NCBI RefSeq assembly: GCF_016820495.1
Contig: NZ_JADHDU010000004.1
Span: 248,001 to 312,000 of the forward strand
Reading direction: 5' to 3'
DNA from: Planococcus beigongshangi
GTDB lineage: Bacteria; Bacillota; Bacilli; Bacillales_A; Planococcaceae
Length of the DNA stretch: 64,000 nt
Of this stretch, positions 33,292 through 41,262 are shown piece after piece. How positions within the stretch are numbered: the first letter of the stretch is position 1; each line of letters opens with the position of its first letter. The translations under genes and the position numbers were made by a program. A model generated the notes under the pieces. The model was not told the DNA's origin and made no database searches. It was given only the letters and a program-made list of their open reading frames with translations.

Positions 33292-33816
33292 TTATGCCGG
33301 GTTAGCTTCAAGTTCAAGGGTGATCTTGATGTCTTCGCCTACAAGAACGCCGCCGGTTTCAAGCGTCTGGTTCCATGTAAGGCCGAAATCTTTACGGTTT
33401 ACTTTGCCTTCGCCGCTGAACGCTACAACTTCAACGCCCCAAGGGTTTGTTGCTTTGCCACCGTATTCAACGTCGAAAGTCACTGGACGTGTTACGTCTT
33501 TGATCGTCAAGTCGCCAGTCAATTCATATTCACCGTCGTCTTTTTTAGCGATCTCGCTTGCTTTGAAAGTGATGTTCGGATATTTTTCAGCGTCGAAGAA
33601 ATCTCCTGAACGCAAGTGGTTGTCGCGGTCTTCATTGTTTGTGTTGATGCTTGCCACGTCGATTTTGAAATCGATCAAAGCGCCTTGAAGATCCGTTTCA
33701 TCTGCTTCCACTGTTGCATCATATGATGCGAAAGAGCCTTTAACTTTTGATACCATCATGTGTTTTACTGAAAAACCGATTTCCGAATGCGCTGCGTCTA
33801 CTGTCCATTTTTTCAT
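33292..33816 (-). CDS. YceI-family lipid-binding protein
   Basis: Cytoplasmic beta-barrel protein of 174 residues of the YceI family, which bind polyisoprenoid-like lipids. KKWTVDAAHSEIGFSVKHMM opens the barrel, and LTIKDVTRPVTFDVEYGG and FSGEGKVNRKDFGLTWN are the later family motifs. No signal peptide. ATG 33816 has GGAGGAAATTACAC before it; the upstream in-frame ATG does not. The promoter reads TTGACA (33881-33876) and TATAGT (33858-33853) with 17 bases between. An MhqR-like palindrome lies further upstream. Confidence 0.9.
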   Translation of the reverse strand: MKKWTVDAAHSEIGFSVKHMMVSKVKGSFASYDATVEADETDLQGALIDFKIDVASINTNNEDRDNHLRSGDFFDAEKYPNITFKASEIAKKDDGEYELTGDLTIKDVTRPVTFDVEYGGKATNPWGVEVVAFSGEGKVNRKDFGLTWNQTLETGGVLVGEDIKITLELEANPA

Positions 33817-33852
33817 GTGTAATTTCCTCCAATATTTTTTATGTCTAAACCG

Positions 33853-33919
33853 ACTATAAACCAATAAAACTATGATGTCAATATACTTTAATTAATTATT
33901 CTCGAATTCGAGATAAAAT
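33853..33919. promoter_or_regulatory. MhqR-like palindrome between the YceI gene and murB
   Basis: TCTCGAATTCGAGA (33900-33913) is a perfect palindrome that fits the MhqR operator TATCTCGAATTCGAGATA. It lies upstream of the YceI promoter (-35 TTGACA at 33881). It also fills the spacer of a possible plus-strand promoter, TTAATT (33892-33897) and TAAAAT (33914-33919). Which gene it controls is therefore open. Confidence 0.65.
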
Positions 33920-33956
33920 TTTCGTTGGACTTTAGAACGTATATGATGATTAATGC

Positions 33957-33985
33957 TTGTAAATCGGGGGATAAAATCGGATACT
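33957..33985 (+). promoter_or_regulatory. murB promoter
   Basis: TTGTAA (33957-33962) and GATACT (33980-33985) are 17 bases apart. Confidence 0.55.
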
Positions 33986-34022
33986 ATTAGAAGTTATATT
34001 GTTTAGAAGGGATTTGCTTGGA

Positions 34023-34940
34023 ATGACGAAAGAAAGATGGTTATCAGACCTTCGCCGGTTTGTGGCGGAAAGCCACGTGAAAATCGACGAGCCGCTGCAT
34101 CTGCATACGATGACGAGAATGGGCGGACCGGCTGATATTTTTGTATCACCAACCAATGAAGATGAAACTGCTTATACAGTTAAATATGCATATGAGAACA
34201 ATATTCCGCTTCTATTATTGGGCAATGGTTCTAATATGGTCGTGCGTGATGGCGGCGTGCGGGGGATTGTATTGAACCTGAAAAGCCTTAAAGAGGTCCG
34301 TATCGATGGATTGAATGTCTACGCACAGGGCGGCGCGAACATCAAGGAAGTGTCGAAAGCGGCAGCTGTCAGCGGATTGACCGGCTTTGAGTTCGCTTGT
34401 GGAATTCCAGGATCGGTCGGCGGGGCAATGGCGATGAACGCCGGAGCTTACGGCGGTGAGATCAAAGATATTATCGTTCAGGCAACTGTGCTCACGACCG
34501 AAGGGGAAAAACTGGTCCTATCCAAGGAAGAACTTGAACTCGATTACCGCAAGAGCATCATTACGAAAGAAGGATATTACGTTCTTTCGGCGGAATTCGC
34601 TCTTGAAAAAGGCGATCAGAACGTCATCGATGCCAAAATGGCAGACTTGACGCATCAGCGTGAAACGAAGCAGCCGCTTGAGTTTCCTTCAGCAGGCAGT
34701 GTATTCAAACGTCCGCCCGGCAATTTTGCCGGCAAGCTGATCCAGGAAAGCGGATTGCAGGGCAAGGGCTTCGGCGGTGCAGAAGTTTCGACCAAGCACG
34801 CAGGGTTTATTGTCAATAAAAACAATGCGACAGCCAACGATTACATCCAGACGATCGAAATGGTGAAGTCGGCGGTGCGGGAAAAATTCGGCATCGATTT
34901 GGAACTTGAAGTGAAAATCGTCGGCGACGACCTCAATTGA
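34023..34940 (+). CDS. murB: UDP-N-acetylenolpyruvoylglucosamine reductase
   Basis: FAD enzyme of 305 residues that makes UDP-MurNAc for peptidoglycan. HTMTRMGGPADIFVSP, LLLGNGSNMVVRDGGVRG and GIPGSVGGAMAMNAGAYGGE are the flavin and substrate motifs; FPSAGSVFKRPPG holds the active-site Ser, and it is the shorter, Gram-positive type II form. ATG 34023 has AAGGGA ten bases upstream; the TTG codons at 33999 and 34014 are less likely. Single-gene unit with its own promoter and terminator. Confidence 0.94.
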   Translation: MTKERWLSDLRRFVAESHVKIDEPLHLHTMTRMGGPADIFVSPTNEDETAYTVKYAYENNIPLLLLGNGSNMVVRDGGVRGIVLNLKSLKEVRIDGLNVYAQGGANIKEVSKAAAVSGLTGFEFACGIPGSVGGAMAMNAGAYGGEIKDIIVQATVLTTEGEKLVLSKEELELDYRKSIITKEGYYVLSAEFALEKGDQNVIDAKMADLTHQRETKQPLEFPSAGSVFKRPPGNFAGKLIQESGLQGKGFGGAEVSTKHAGFIVNKNNATANDYIQTIEMVKSAVREKFGIDLELEVKIVGDDLN

Positions 34941-34948
34941 CATGCGAA

Positions 34949-34980
34949 CGGGAACCTTTGAAAAGGGTTCCTGTTTTTTT
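34949..34980 (+). terminator. Terminator after murB
   Basis: CGGGAACC pairs with GGTTCCTG, followed by seven T. Confidence 0.82.
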
Positions 34981-35081
34981 ATTGCCGAAGAAGCTCTGGG
35001 GTTATAACTTCCATTAACTTGAAGGGAAAATCTGGCTTCGGGTCGAATGCAATAAGAGGATGAAAAGGGGGAGAAAGTGAA

Positions 35082-37448
35082 ATGGTGAAAAAGCCGAAAA
35101 AAAGAAAATGGCTCAAATGGATGCTCGGTACGTTCGGGGTCTTGCTCGCAGTTGCAGTCATCGCGCTCATTTTTGTAAACGCTTACATCGGGAAATCGAA
35201 ACCGGTGATCAGCGGGGAATTGACTGTGTCCATCCTGGATAAAGAGGTGAAGGTGATTCGCGATGAAATCGGCGTGCCGCATATTGAAGCGCAGTCGGAT
35301 GCGGACCTTTACCGTGCCCAGGGTTATGTCGTAGCGCAGGACCGGCTGTTCCAGATGGACCTGTCACGCCGTCAGGCAAGCGGGCGTCTGGCAGAAGCCG
35401 TGGGAGCGGCAGCTGTCGATACGGATAAATTCTTCCGTACGTTCAGTCTGCGCGATGCTGCTGAAAAATCGTGGGAAGGCTATGACGCCGAGTCGAAGCA
35501 AGTGCTCGAGTGGTTCGCCGAAGGGGTGAATGCTTTTATTGAGGAAGCGAAAGCCGAGGACAAATTGAGCTATGAATTCAGCCTGCTGGGATACACACCG
35601 GAAGAATGGACGCCGGTCGATTCGCTGGCAATCGGGAAATTTATGGCTTACGACCTTGGCGGCAATTGGTCGTCCCTTGCAGTTCGGCACTGGGTGCTCG
35701 GTGAATTTCCTGAAGACAAAGCACGGGAATTGTTCATTGAATATCCGGAAGAAGCACCGTCGATCATCGAAGCCAATATCGGCAGTCAGGTAAAAGTGGC
35801 GGGAGAGTTCGATGCATCGCTTGTGCCGAGTGAATTCAATGGCAGCAATAACTGGGTCGTGTCGGGCGATAAGACGGAAAGTGGCATGCCGCTTCTCGCC
35901 GATGATCCGCATCTGGGTCTCAGCACACCATCCATCTGGTACCAGATGCATCTGCAGTCACCGGAACAAAACGTGTCAGGCGTCATTTTTGCAGGCGTTC
36001 CCGGTATCATTCTCGGGCACAATGAGAATGTTGCCTGGGGTGTGACGAATGTTGGTCCGGACGTACAGGATCTCTATATCGAGACGCCGAATCCGGACGA
36101 CCCGACCCAGTTCCTGTATGAAGGCGAATGGGAGCAGGCAGAGGTCCGCGATGAGCCGATCCGGGTAAGTGACGGGGAGACCGTCGATTTTGAAGTGTTG
36201 GTGACACGCCACGGACCGATCATTTCCGATCTTCTCTACGAAGAAGAAGATCCGGGGGCCCTGTTCTCGATGCAGTGGACGGCACTCGAACCGACGCTTG
36301 AACTGCAGGCGGTGCTCGGTTTCAATAAGGCCGAGAACTGGGAAGACTTTGAAACGGCCCTGGAAGATTTCCAGGCACCCGCACAGAATTTTGTCTTTGC
36401 GGCAACGGATGGCACCATCGCCTATAAAGCGAACGGGCGTATCCCGATCCGGAAGACGGGAGACGGCCAATTGCCCGTTCCCGGTGATTCCGCCGATTAC
36501 GGATGGGAAGGATACGTGCCGTTTGATGAGTTGCCGACCGTCGTAAATCCGGAAAGCGGTTTTATTGCGACAGCGAATAATCAGGTGGTGGATGATTCCT
36601 ATGAATATCACATCACGGATTTCTGGGCGCAGCCATACCGCTACGAGCGGATTGCGGAAGTGCTGGAAGCATCAGACCAATTGACGGCGGAAGATATGAT
36701 GGAGCTTCAGATGGACCAAAAAAATCTGTATGCTGCTGAATTTCTGGATGACATGATCGAAGCGGTGCGATCCGAGAGCGGTGAGTATGATGAAATCCTC
36801 GCGTTGCTCACTGATTGGGACCAATTTGATGCAGAAGATCAGGCGGCGCCGCTCATTTTCCATAAATGGATGAAGCAGCTGCCGCATACGCTGCTGGAAG
36901 ATGAATTTCCGGAAGATGTCTATGATTTGATGCCTGGGAAAAACCATATCACCGATGCCATGCTGCGCGAATCGTTCGCCGGCAATGACGGCGTGTGGGT
37001 CAGCGAATATGGGGGTTTGGAGAAATGGCTGACAGACGCACTGGAAACGAGCATGTCAGAGATTGAAGATGATTTCGGGGGAGACCCGGCCGACTGGAAA
37101 TGGGGGGAATTTCACCAGCTGACCTTCCCGCATCCGATGGCTGGGGCATCACCGATTCTCGAAAGATTCCTGAATCCTGATCCGGTTCCGCTCGGCGGGT
37201 CCAATATCACCGTGCAGGCAGCGGCGTTTAAGGATGACGGCAAGGTTCACCACGGAGCGGCATGGCGTTTCGTTGCAGACTTTGCTGATCTGTCAGGTGC
37301 CCACCACATTGTCGGACCGGGCATCAGCGGACACATGAAATCGAATTTCTTCCATAACCAGGTTGATAAATGGGCAGAAGGGGATTACCACAGAACCCCG
37401 ATCGACGGCTCGGCAGAAGGTTCAACTTTAACTCTCAAAGCGGAGTAA
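35082..37448 (+). CDS. Penicillin acylase family protein
   Basis: Ntn-hydrolase precursor of 788 residues. A basic start and one hydrophobic segment (about residues 12-35) anchor or export it. Residues 50-200 correspond to the alpha subunit, with RDEIGVPHIEAQSDADLYRA and QGYVVAQDRLFQMDLSRRQA. Cleavage should free Ser255 in FNGSNNWVV as the N-terminal nucleophile of the beta subunit; ADDPHLGL and NENVAWGVTNVGPDVQDLY follow as usual. Homologues cleave beta-lactams, acyl-homoserine lactones or other amides, so the natural substrate is not known. GGGGGAGAAAGTGAA precedes the ATG. Confidence 0.9.
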   Translation: MVKKPKKRKWLKWMLGTFGVLLAVAVIALIFVNAYIGKSKPVISGELTVSILDKEVKVIRDEIGVPHIEAQSDADLYRAQGYVVAQDRLFQMDLSRRQASGRLAEAVGAAAVDTDKFFRTFSLRDAAEKSWEGYDAESKQVLEWFAEGVNAFIEEAKAEDKLSYEFSLLGYTPEEWTPVDSLAIGKFMAYDLGGNWSSLAVRHWVLGEFPEDKARELFIEYPEEAPSIIEANIGSQVKVAGEFDASLVPSEFNGSNNWVVSGDKTESGMPLLADDPHLGLSTPSIWYQMHLQSPEQNVSGVIFAGVPGIILGHNENVAWGVTNVGPDVQDLYIETPNPDDPTQFLYEGEWEQAEVRDEPIRVSDGETVDFEVLVTRHGPIISDLLYEEEDPGALFSMQWTALEPTLELQAVLGFNKAENWEDFETALEDFQAPAQNFVFAATDGTIAYKANGRIPIRKTGDGQLPVPGDSADYGWEGYVPFDELPTVVNPESGFIATANNQVVDDSYEYHITDFWAQPYRYERIAEVLEASDQLTAEDMMELQMDQKNLYAAEFLDDMIEAVRSESGEYDEILALLTDWDQFDAEDQAAPLIFHKWMKQLPHTLLEDEFPEDVYDLMPGKNHITDAMLRESFAGNDGVWVSEYGGLEKWLTDALETSMSEIEDDFGGDPADWKWGEFHQLTFPHPMAGASPILERFLNPDPVPLGGSNITVQAAAFKDDGKVHHGAAWRFVADFADLSGAHHIVGPGISGHMKSNFFHNQVDKWAEGDYHRTPIDGSAEGSTLTLKAE

Positions 37449-37456
37449 GTTATAAT
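37428..37456 (+). promoter_or_regulatory. Promoter of the fluoride channel genes
   Basis: TTAACT (37428-37433) and TATAAT (37451-37456) are 17 bases apart, inside the end of the acylase gene. No fluoride riboswitch fits between it and the GTG start. Confidence 0.6.
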
Positions 37457-37483
37457 GGAGAAAAAAGATGAGGGGCGTTACAT

Positions 37484-37837
37484 GTGAAAAGGATGTTGGC
37501 GGTGGGGGCCGGCGGTATGGCCGGCTCGTTGCTGCGCGCATGGATATATGCTGCCGTACCGGGTATGGTCAGTCTTTGGCTGATCAATATCATCGGCAGC
37601 TTTCTGATCGGCTTTGCCGTAATGAAACTCAGTGAAAAGTCCGCCGAGATACGGCTGTTCATATCAACAGGGCTGCTGGGCTCTTTTACCACTTTTTCAG
37701 CTTTTTCGAATGACTGGTTCCGGGTACTTGAAAATTCTGTCGTAATCGGCGCGTTCTATGGCTTGGCGATGACAGCGGCTGCAGTTGCTGCGGCCGCTGC
37801 CGGATTATGGCTGGGCAGAAAGGGTGTGAAGGAATGA
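37484..37837 (+). CDS. crcB1: Fluoride channel subunit FluC/CrcB (first of two)
   Basis: Four-helix membrane protein of 117 residues. INIIGSFLIGFAVM carries the conserved Asn and Gly of helix 2, and TGLLGSFTTFSAFS the GxxGxxTTFS motif of the break in helix 3. With the next gene product it should form the dual-topology fluoride channel. The start is GTG 37484, eight bases after GAGGGG. Its TGA overlaps the next ATG. Confidence 0.9.
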   Translation: MKRMLAVGAGGMAGSLLRAWIYAAVPGMVSLWLINIIGSFLIGFAVMKLSEKSAEIRLFISTGLLGSFTTFSAFSNDWFRVLENSVVIGAFYGLAMTAAAVAAAAAGLWLGRKGVKE

Positions 37838-38169
37838 CAGGAATCGAAATTGCGCTTGGCGGATTTCTTGGTGCCATGGCGCGTTATCTGTTTTATCTGG
37901 TTGCCGAAAGCCGCTGGAGACAACCGAAGATCGCCACATTTCTGGTGAACGTTCTCGGTTCATTCATCATCGGTGCTTTTATCGGAAGCGGCAATTTATC
38001 CGTATTCTGGCTGACGGGTTTCCTCGGCGCCTTCACCACTTTCTCGACGATGGCGCTTGATGCCGTGAAGGATTTTGAAGATGGCGACTGGTTCGCTGGA
38101 ATCTCCTATCTGGCGGCCAACCTGATTGGCGGACTGGGATTATTTATACTGGCGTATACACTATTTTAA
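37834..38169 (+). CDS. crcB2: Fluoride channel subunit FluC/CrcB (second of two)
   Basis: Four-helix membrane protein of 111 residues, paralogue of the preceding one. GGFLGAMARYLFY, VNVLGSFIIGAFIG and TGFLGAFTTFSTMALD are the family motifs. Paired genes of this kind encode subunits inserted in opposite directions that form a heterodimer; single-gene versions form homodimers. It starts within the end of crcB1 (ATGA overlap) and is followed by a hairpin shared with the convergent stress gene. Confidence 0.92.
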   Translation: MTGIEIALGGFLGAMARYLFYLVAESRWRQPKIATFLVNVLGSFIIGAFIGSGNLSVFWLTGFLGAFTTFSTMALDAVKDFEDGDWFAGISYLAANLIGGLGLFILAYTLF

Positions 38170-38171
38170 AG

Positions 38172-38220
38172 AGAGGAAGGGCGACTGAGATGACCAGCAT
38201 CCAGTTGCCCTTCTTCTCTT
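38172..38220. terminator. Terminator hairpin between crcB2 and the stress protein gene
   Basis: AGAGGAAGGGCGACTG pairs with CAGTTGCCCTTCTTCTCT with a few mismatches; a pyrimidine-rich tail follows on the plus strand. Confidence 0.65.
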
Positions 38221-38639
38221 TATTTTACGATGACTACAGGTGCCTGGACCCGTTTTGCCACTTTGTGGCTGACGCTGCCGAGCACCATTTCCTGGAAAGA
38301 ATTGAGTCCGCGGCTGCCGATAAAGACGATATCATAATCGTTTTCATTGGCGTAGCGGATGATTGTTGGCCCCGGCGCACCATGCAGCGTCTTCGTTTCC
38401 ACAGGCACTCCGGCCGAAGTGAAGAGATTTTCAAGCGGCAGGAGCAATTGCTTGCGGTGCAGATGGGGCTCATCGCTGTGCCGGTCATGCTGCACTTCTG
38501 TCCGAGCCTTTTCATAATCCACGACGTAGAGCAGAGTGACGGCGGCGCCGCTGAACACTTTTGCCATTTTCACTGCTTCCGCGGCTGCCCGCTTTGAATG
38601 GTCCGAACCATCTGCTGCCAATAAAATCTTCCGGTACAT
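38220..38639 (-). CDS. Universal stress protein (UspA family)
   Basis: UspA-fold protein of 139 residues. YRKILLAADGSDHSKRAA opens the fold, and APGPTIIRYANENDYDIVFI with GSRGLNSFQEMVLGSVSHKV contains the ATP-binding G-2x-G-9x-G-S pattern. ATG 38639 follows GGGGGAG; the frame is open for 41 codons upstream but without a ribosome site. Likely promoter on the minus strand: TTGTCG (38691-38686) and TATATT (38669-38664), 16 bases apart. It probably acts under starvation or oxidative stress; its ligand role is inferred. Confidence 0.88.
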   Translation of the reverse strand: MYRKILLAADGSDHSKRAAAEAVKMAKVFSGAAVTLLYVVDYEKARTEVQHDRHSDEPHLHRKQLLLPLENLFTSAGVPVETKTLHGAPGPTIIRYANENDYDIVFIGSRGLNSFQEMVLGSVSHKVAKRVQAPVVIVK

Positions 38640-38730
38640 GCATAGCTCCCCCTTTTGCCTCTGAATATACTTAACGATATCAATTCGACAAGAACCGGGA
38701 AAGTCCTTTTCTTTTGATGGAACCATACAT

Positions 38731-38797
38731 TCAAACAAAGGTTTGATTATCTGGTGCTGCATGCTAAAATGGAGTCAACAATCAAATGCTTGTTTGA
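38731..38797 (+). promoter_or_regulatory. cad promoter with two CadC operators
   Basis: TCAAACAAAGGTTTGA (38731-38746) and TCAAATGCTTGTTTGA (38782-38797) are inverted repeats in the style of the plasmid pI258 CadC operator. Between them TTGATT (38743-38748) and TAAAAT (38765-38770) form a promoter with a 16-base spacer. One operator overlaps the -35 box and the other lies just downstream of the start. Confidence 0.75.
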
Positions 38798-38815
38798 ATG
38801 AAAAGAGGGAGTAAG

Positions 38816-39172
38816 ATGAAGGAACTTTGTGAAGTTACGAAAGTCCACCCTGAACGAGTGGAAAACGTCCAAAATCAAATGACGGACCTGTCTGATGTGA
38901 CGGTTCTTTTCAAAGCGCTGGCAGATGAAACGCGCCTGAAAATCGCTTACGCCTTAACGATCGAAGAAGAAATGTGTGTCTGTGATATTGCGGCTGTCAT
39001 CGGCGGTTCGACCGCTACCGCTTCTCACCATTTGCGCTATCTCCGTGAAAGGAAATTGGCGAAATCCGAGCGGAAAGGGAAGCAGATCTATTATTCGCTG
39101 TCAGACACACATGTACATCAGCTTGTGACCATCGCCCATGAACACGCGAAAGAAGGTGTGGTAAATGGTTAA
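38816..39172 (+). CDS. cadC: Cadmium/lead/zinc-responsive repressor
   Basis: ArsR/SmtB-family repressor of 118 residues. EEEMCVCDIAAVIGG holds the CVC pair, and Cys4 in KELCEVT matches the N-terminal metal cysteine of CadC. The recognition helix is GSTATASHHLRYLRE. Metal binding should release the promoter of cadC-cadA. ATG 38816 follows AGAGGGAGTAAG; ATG 38798 is possible but lies in the operator. Eight-base overlap with cadA. Confidence 0.9.
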   Translation: MKELCEVTKVHPERVENVQNQMTDLSDVTVLFKALADETRLKIAYALTIEEEMCVCDIAAVIGGSTATASHHLRYLRERKLAKSERKGKQIYYSLSDTHVHQLVTIAHEHAKEGVVNG

Positions 39173-41237
39173 AACCTACCGGCTGGAGAATTTGTCCTGC
39201 ACAAGCTGTGCGGCGAAATTCGAGAATAACGTCCGCAACTTGCCCGATATCAAAAATGTCGAATTGAATTTCGGCGCTTCCAAGCTGACAGTCGACGGCG
39301 ATGTCTCGATTGAAGCGCTTGAACAGGCTGGAGCTTTCGACCATATCCGTGTTTATCCGGAAAAGTCGAGGATCGAACACACGCCTTTCTACAAGCGCCG
39401 GCAGTCGATTGAAACGGCGATTTCGTTCTTATTGCTGGCGGCGGGTGTCATCATTTCATTCCAGACTGCTGAAAATAACCCATGGGCAATTGGTCTCTTT
39501 GGCGGTTCGATGCTGGTCGGCGGCTATCATATGTTCCGCACAGGGCTCCTGAATCTGAGCCGCTTTGAATTCGATATGAAAACGTTGATGACGATCGCAG
39601 TCATCGGTGCCGCCATTATCGGTGAATGGCGTGAAGGCGCAGTGGTCGTGTTTTTATTCGCGATCAGTGAAGCGCTTGAGTCCTTCTCCATGAACAAGGC
39701 GCGCCAGTCGATCCGGGGTCTCATGGATCTTGCGCCGGCGCGTGCCCTTATCCAGCGGAACGGGGAATTGCTTGAAATGGATACGGAAGAGGTGCGCATC
39801 GGGGATGTGCTGATTGTGAAGCCCGGTCAGAAGATCGCGATGGACGGCACCGTTTTACGCGGGCAGTCTGCAGTCAATCAGGCAGCGATTACGGGAGAAT
39901 CGATTCCGGCCATCAAAACAGCTGGTGATGAAGTATTTGCGGGAACGATGAACGAAGAAGGCGCACTTGAAGTGACCGTCACTAAACGGGTGGAAGATAC
40001 AACTATCGCAAAAATCATCCATCTTGTTGAAGAAGCGCAAGCTGAAAAAGCGCCTTCCCAAAAATTCGTTGACCGGTTCGCGAAATATTACACGCCGGCG
40101 ATTATTGCGATTGCCTTCCTTGTGGCTCTGGTGCCGGGATATGTGACAGGCGACTGGCAGCTTTGGATCTATCAGGGCTTGGCCGTGCTGGTTGTCGGCT
40201 GTCCTTGTGCGCTGGTCGTTTCGACGCCGGTTGCAATCGTGACCGCAATCGGTAACGCAGCGAGACAAGGGGTCCTGATCAAAGGCGGCATCCATTTGGA
40301 AGAAACCGGCCGCATCAATGCGGTGGCATTTGATAAAACCGGTACATTGACGAAAGGCTATCCGGAAATGACGGATGCGATTCCGGAAAACGGCTATACA
40401 AAACAGCAGCTTGTGCAGCTCGCAGCATCAGCCGAAACGATGTCGCAGCATCCACTCGCACGGGCGATCATCAAAGAAGCACACGGTGAGCTCCTGCCGG
40501 CCGAAAATTTCCAGTCGGTTACAGGCAAAGGGGCATACGCAGATGTAGAAAGGCAAAGAATCCATATCGGCAGCCTGCTGTGGGCGGAAGAATATGGACT
40601 GAAGATACCGCAGTATGCCAGTGAGCTTCAGCAAATCGGCAAATCGGTCATGGCCGTCTTCAGGACAGATGTTCTGGTGGGCATCATTGCAGTCGCTGAC
40701 GCCGTCCGTACTGAAAGCCCGTCCATTATCGGGAGATTGAAGGAAATGGGCATCAGCTCCACCATCATGCTGACGGGAGACCATCCGTCTACAGCGGATG
40801 CAATCGGAAAAGAAATCGGTGTCAGTGATATCCGGGCAGGATTGATGCCGGAAGATAAATTATCAGCGATCCGCGAACTTCAGCAGCAATACGGCCGTGT
40901 GGCGATGGTGGGTGATGGCATCAATGATGCACCTGCACTCGCTGCGTCGACAATAGGAATCGCAATGGGCGGAGCGGGCACGGATGCAGCGCTTGAAACT
41001 GCCGATATCGCCCTTATGGCGGATGATCTGGAGAAACTTCCATATACTATTCGACTAAGCCGCAAGACATTGCGTATAATAAAGGAAAATATCATGTTTG
41101 CTTTAGGGTTGAAGGTGATTGCGCTGCTGTTGATCATTCCCGGATGGCTTACGCTGTGGATAGCGATTTTCGCTGATATGGGTGCGACACTCCTCGTGAT
41201 CCTGAATGCGCTGCGCCTGGTTAGGGTCCAAAAGTAA
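39165..41237 (+). CDS. cadA: Cadmium/zinc/lead exporting P-type ATPase
   Basis: P1B ATPase of 690 residues. An N-terminal metal-binding domain (LSCTSCAAKFENNV) precedes eight membrane segments. ITGESIPAIK is the actuator loop, VGCPCALVVSTPVA the metal channel, FDKTGTLTKG the phosphorylation site (Asp near 391), TGDHPSTADAIG and MVGDGINDAPALA the hinge. It exports Cd, Zn and Pb. It overlaps cadC by eight bases. No clear terminator is seen before the GNAT gene 25 bases downstream. Confidence 0.95.
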   Translation: MVKTYRLENLSCTSCAAKFENNVRNLPDIKNVELNFGASKLTVDGDVSIEALEQAGAFDHIRVYPEKSRIEHTPFYKRRQSIETAISFLLLAAGVIISFQTAENNPWAIGLFGGSMLVGGYHMFRTGLLNLSRFEFDMKTLMTIAVIGAAIIGEWREGAVVVFLFAISEALESFSMNKARQSIRGLMDLAPARALIQRNGELLEMDTEEVRIGDVLIVKPGQKIAMDGTVLRGQSAVNQAAITGESIPAIKTAGDEVFAGTMNEEGALEVTVTKRVEDTTIAKIIHLVEEAQAEKAPSQKFVDRFAKYYTPAIIAIAFLVALVPGYVTGDWQLWIYQGLAVLVVGCPCALVVSTPVAIVTAIGNAARQGVLIKGGIHLEETGRINAVAFDKTGTLTKGYPEMTDAIPENGYTKQQLVQLAASAETMSQHPLARAIIKEAHGELLPAENFQSVTGKGAYADVERQRIHIGSLLWAEEYGLKIPQYASELQQIGKSVMAVFRTDVLVGIIAVADAVRTESPSIIGRLKEMGISSTIMLTGDHPSTADAIGKEIGVSDIRAGLMPEDKLSAIRELQQQYGRVAMVGDGINDAPALAASTIGIAMGGAGTDAALETADIALMADDLEKLPYTIRLSRKTLRIIKENIMFALGLKVIALLLIIPGWLTLWIAIFADMGATLLVILNALRLVRVQK

Positions 41238-41262
41238 ACACTGCATGCTTGGAGGATTTGTT

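Noticed and set aside
37450-37484. Fluoride riboswitch before the FluC genes
   Set aside because: The space is too short and the conserved riboswitch core is not present.
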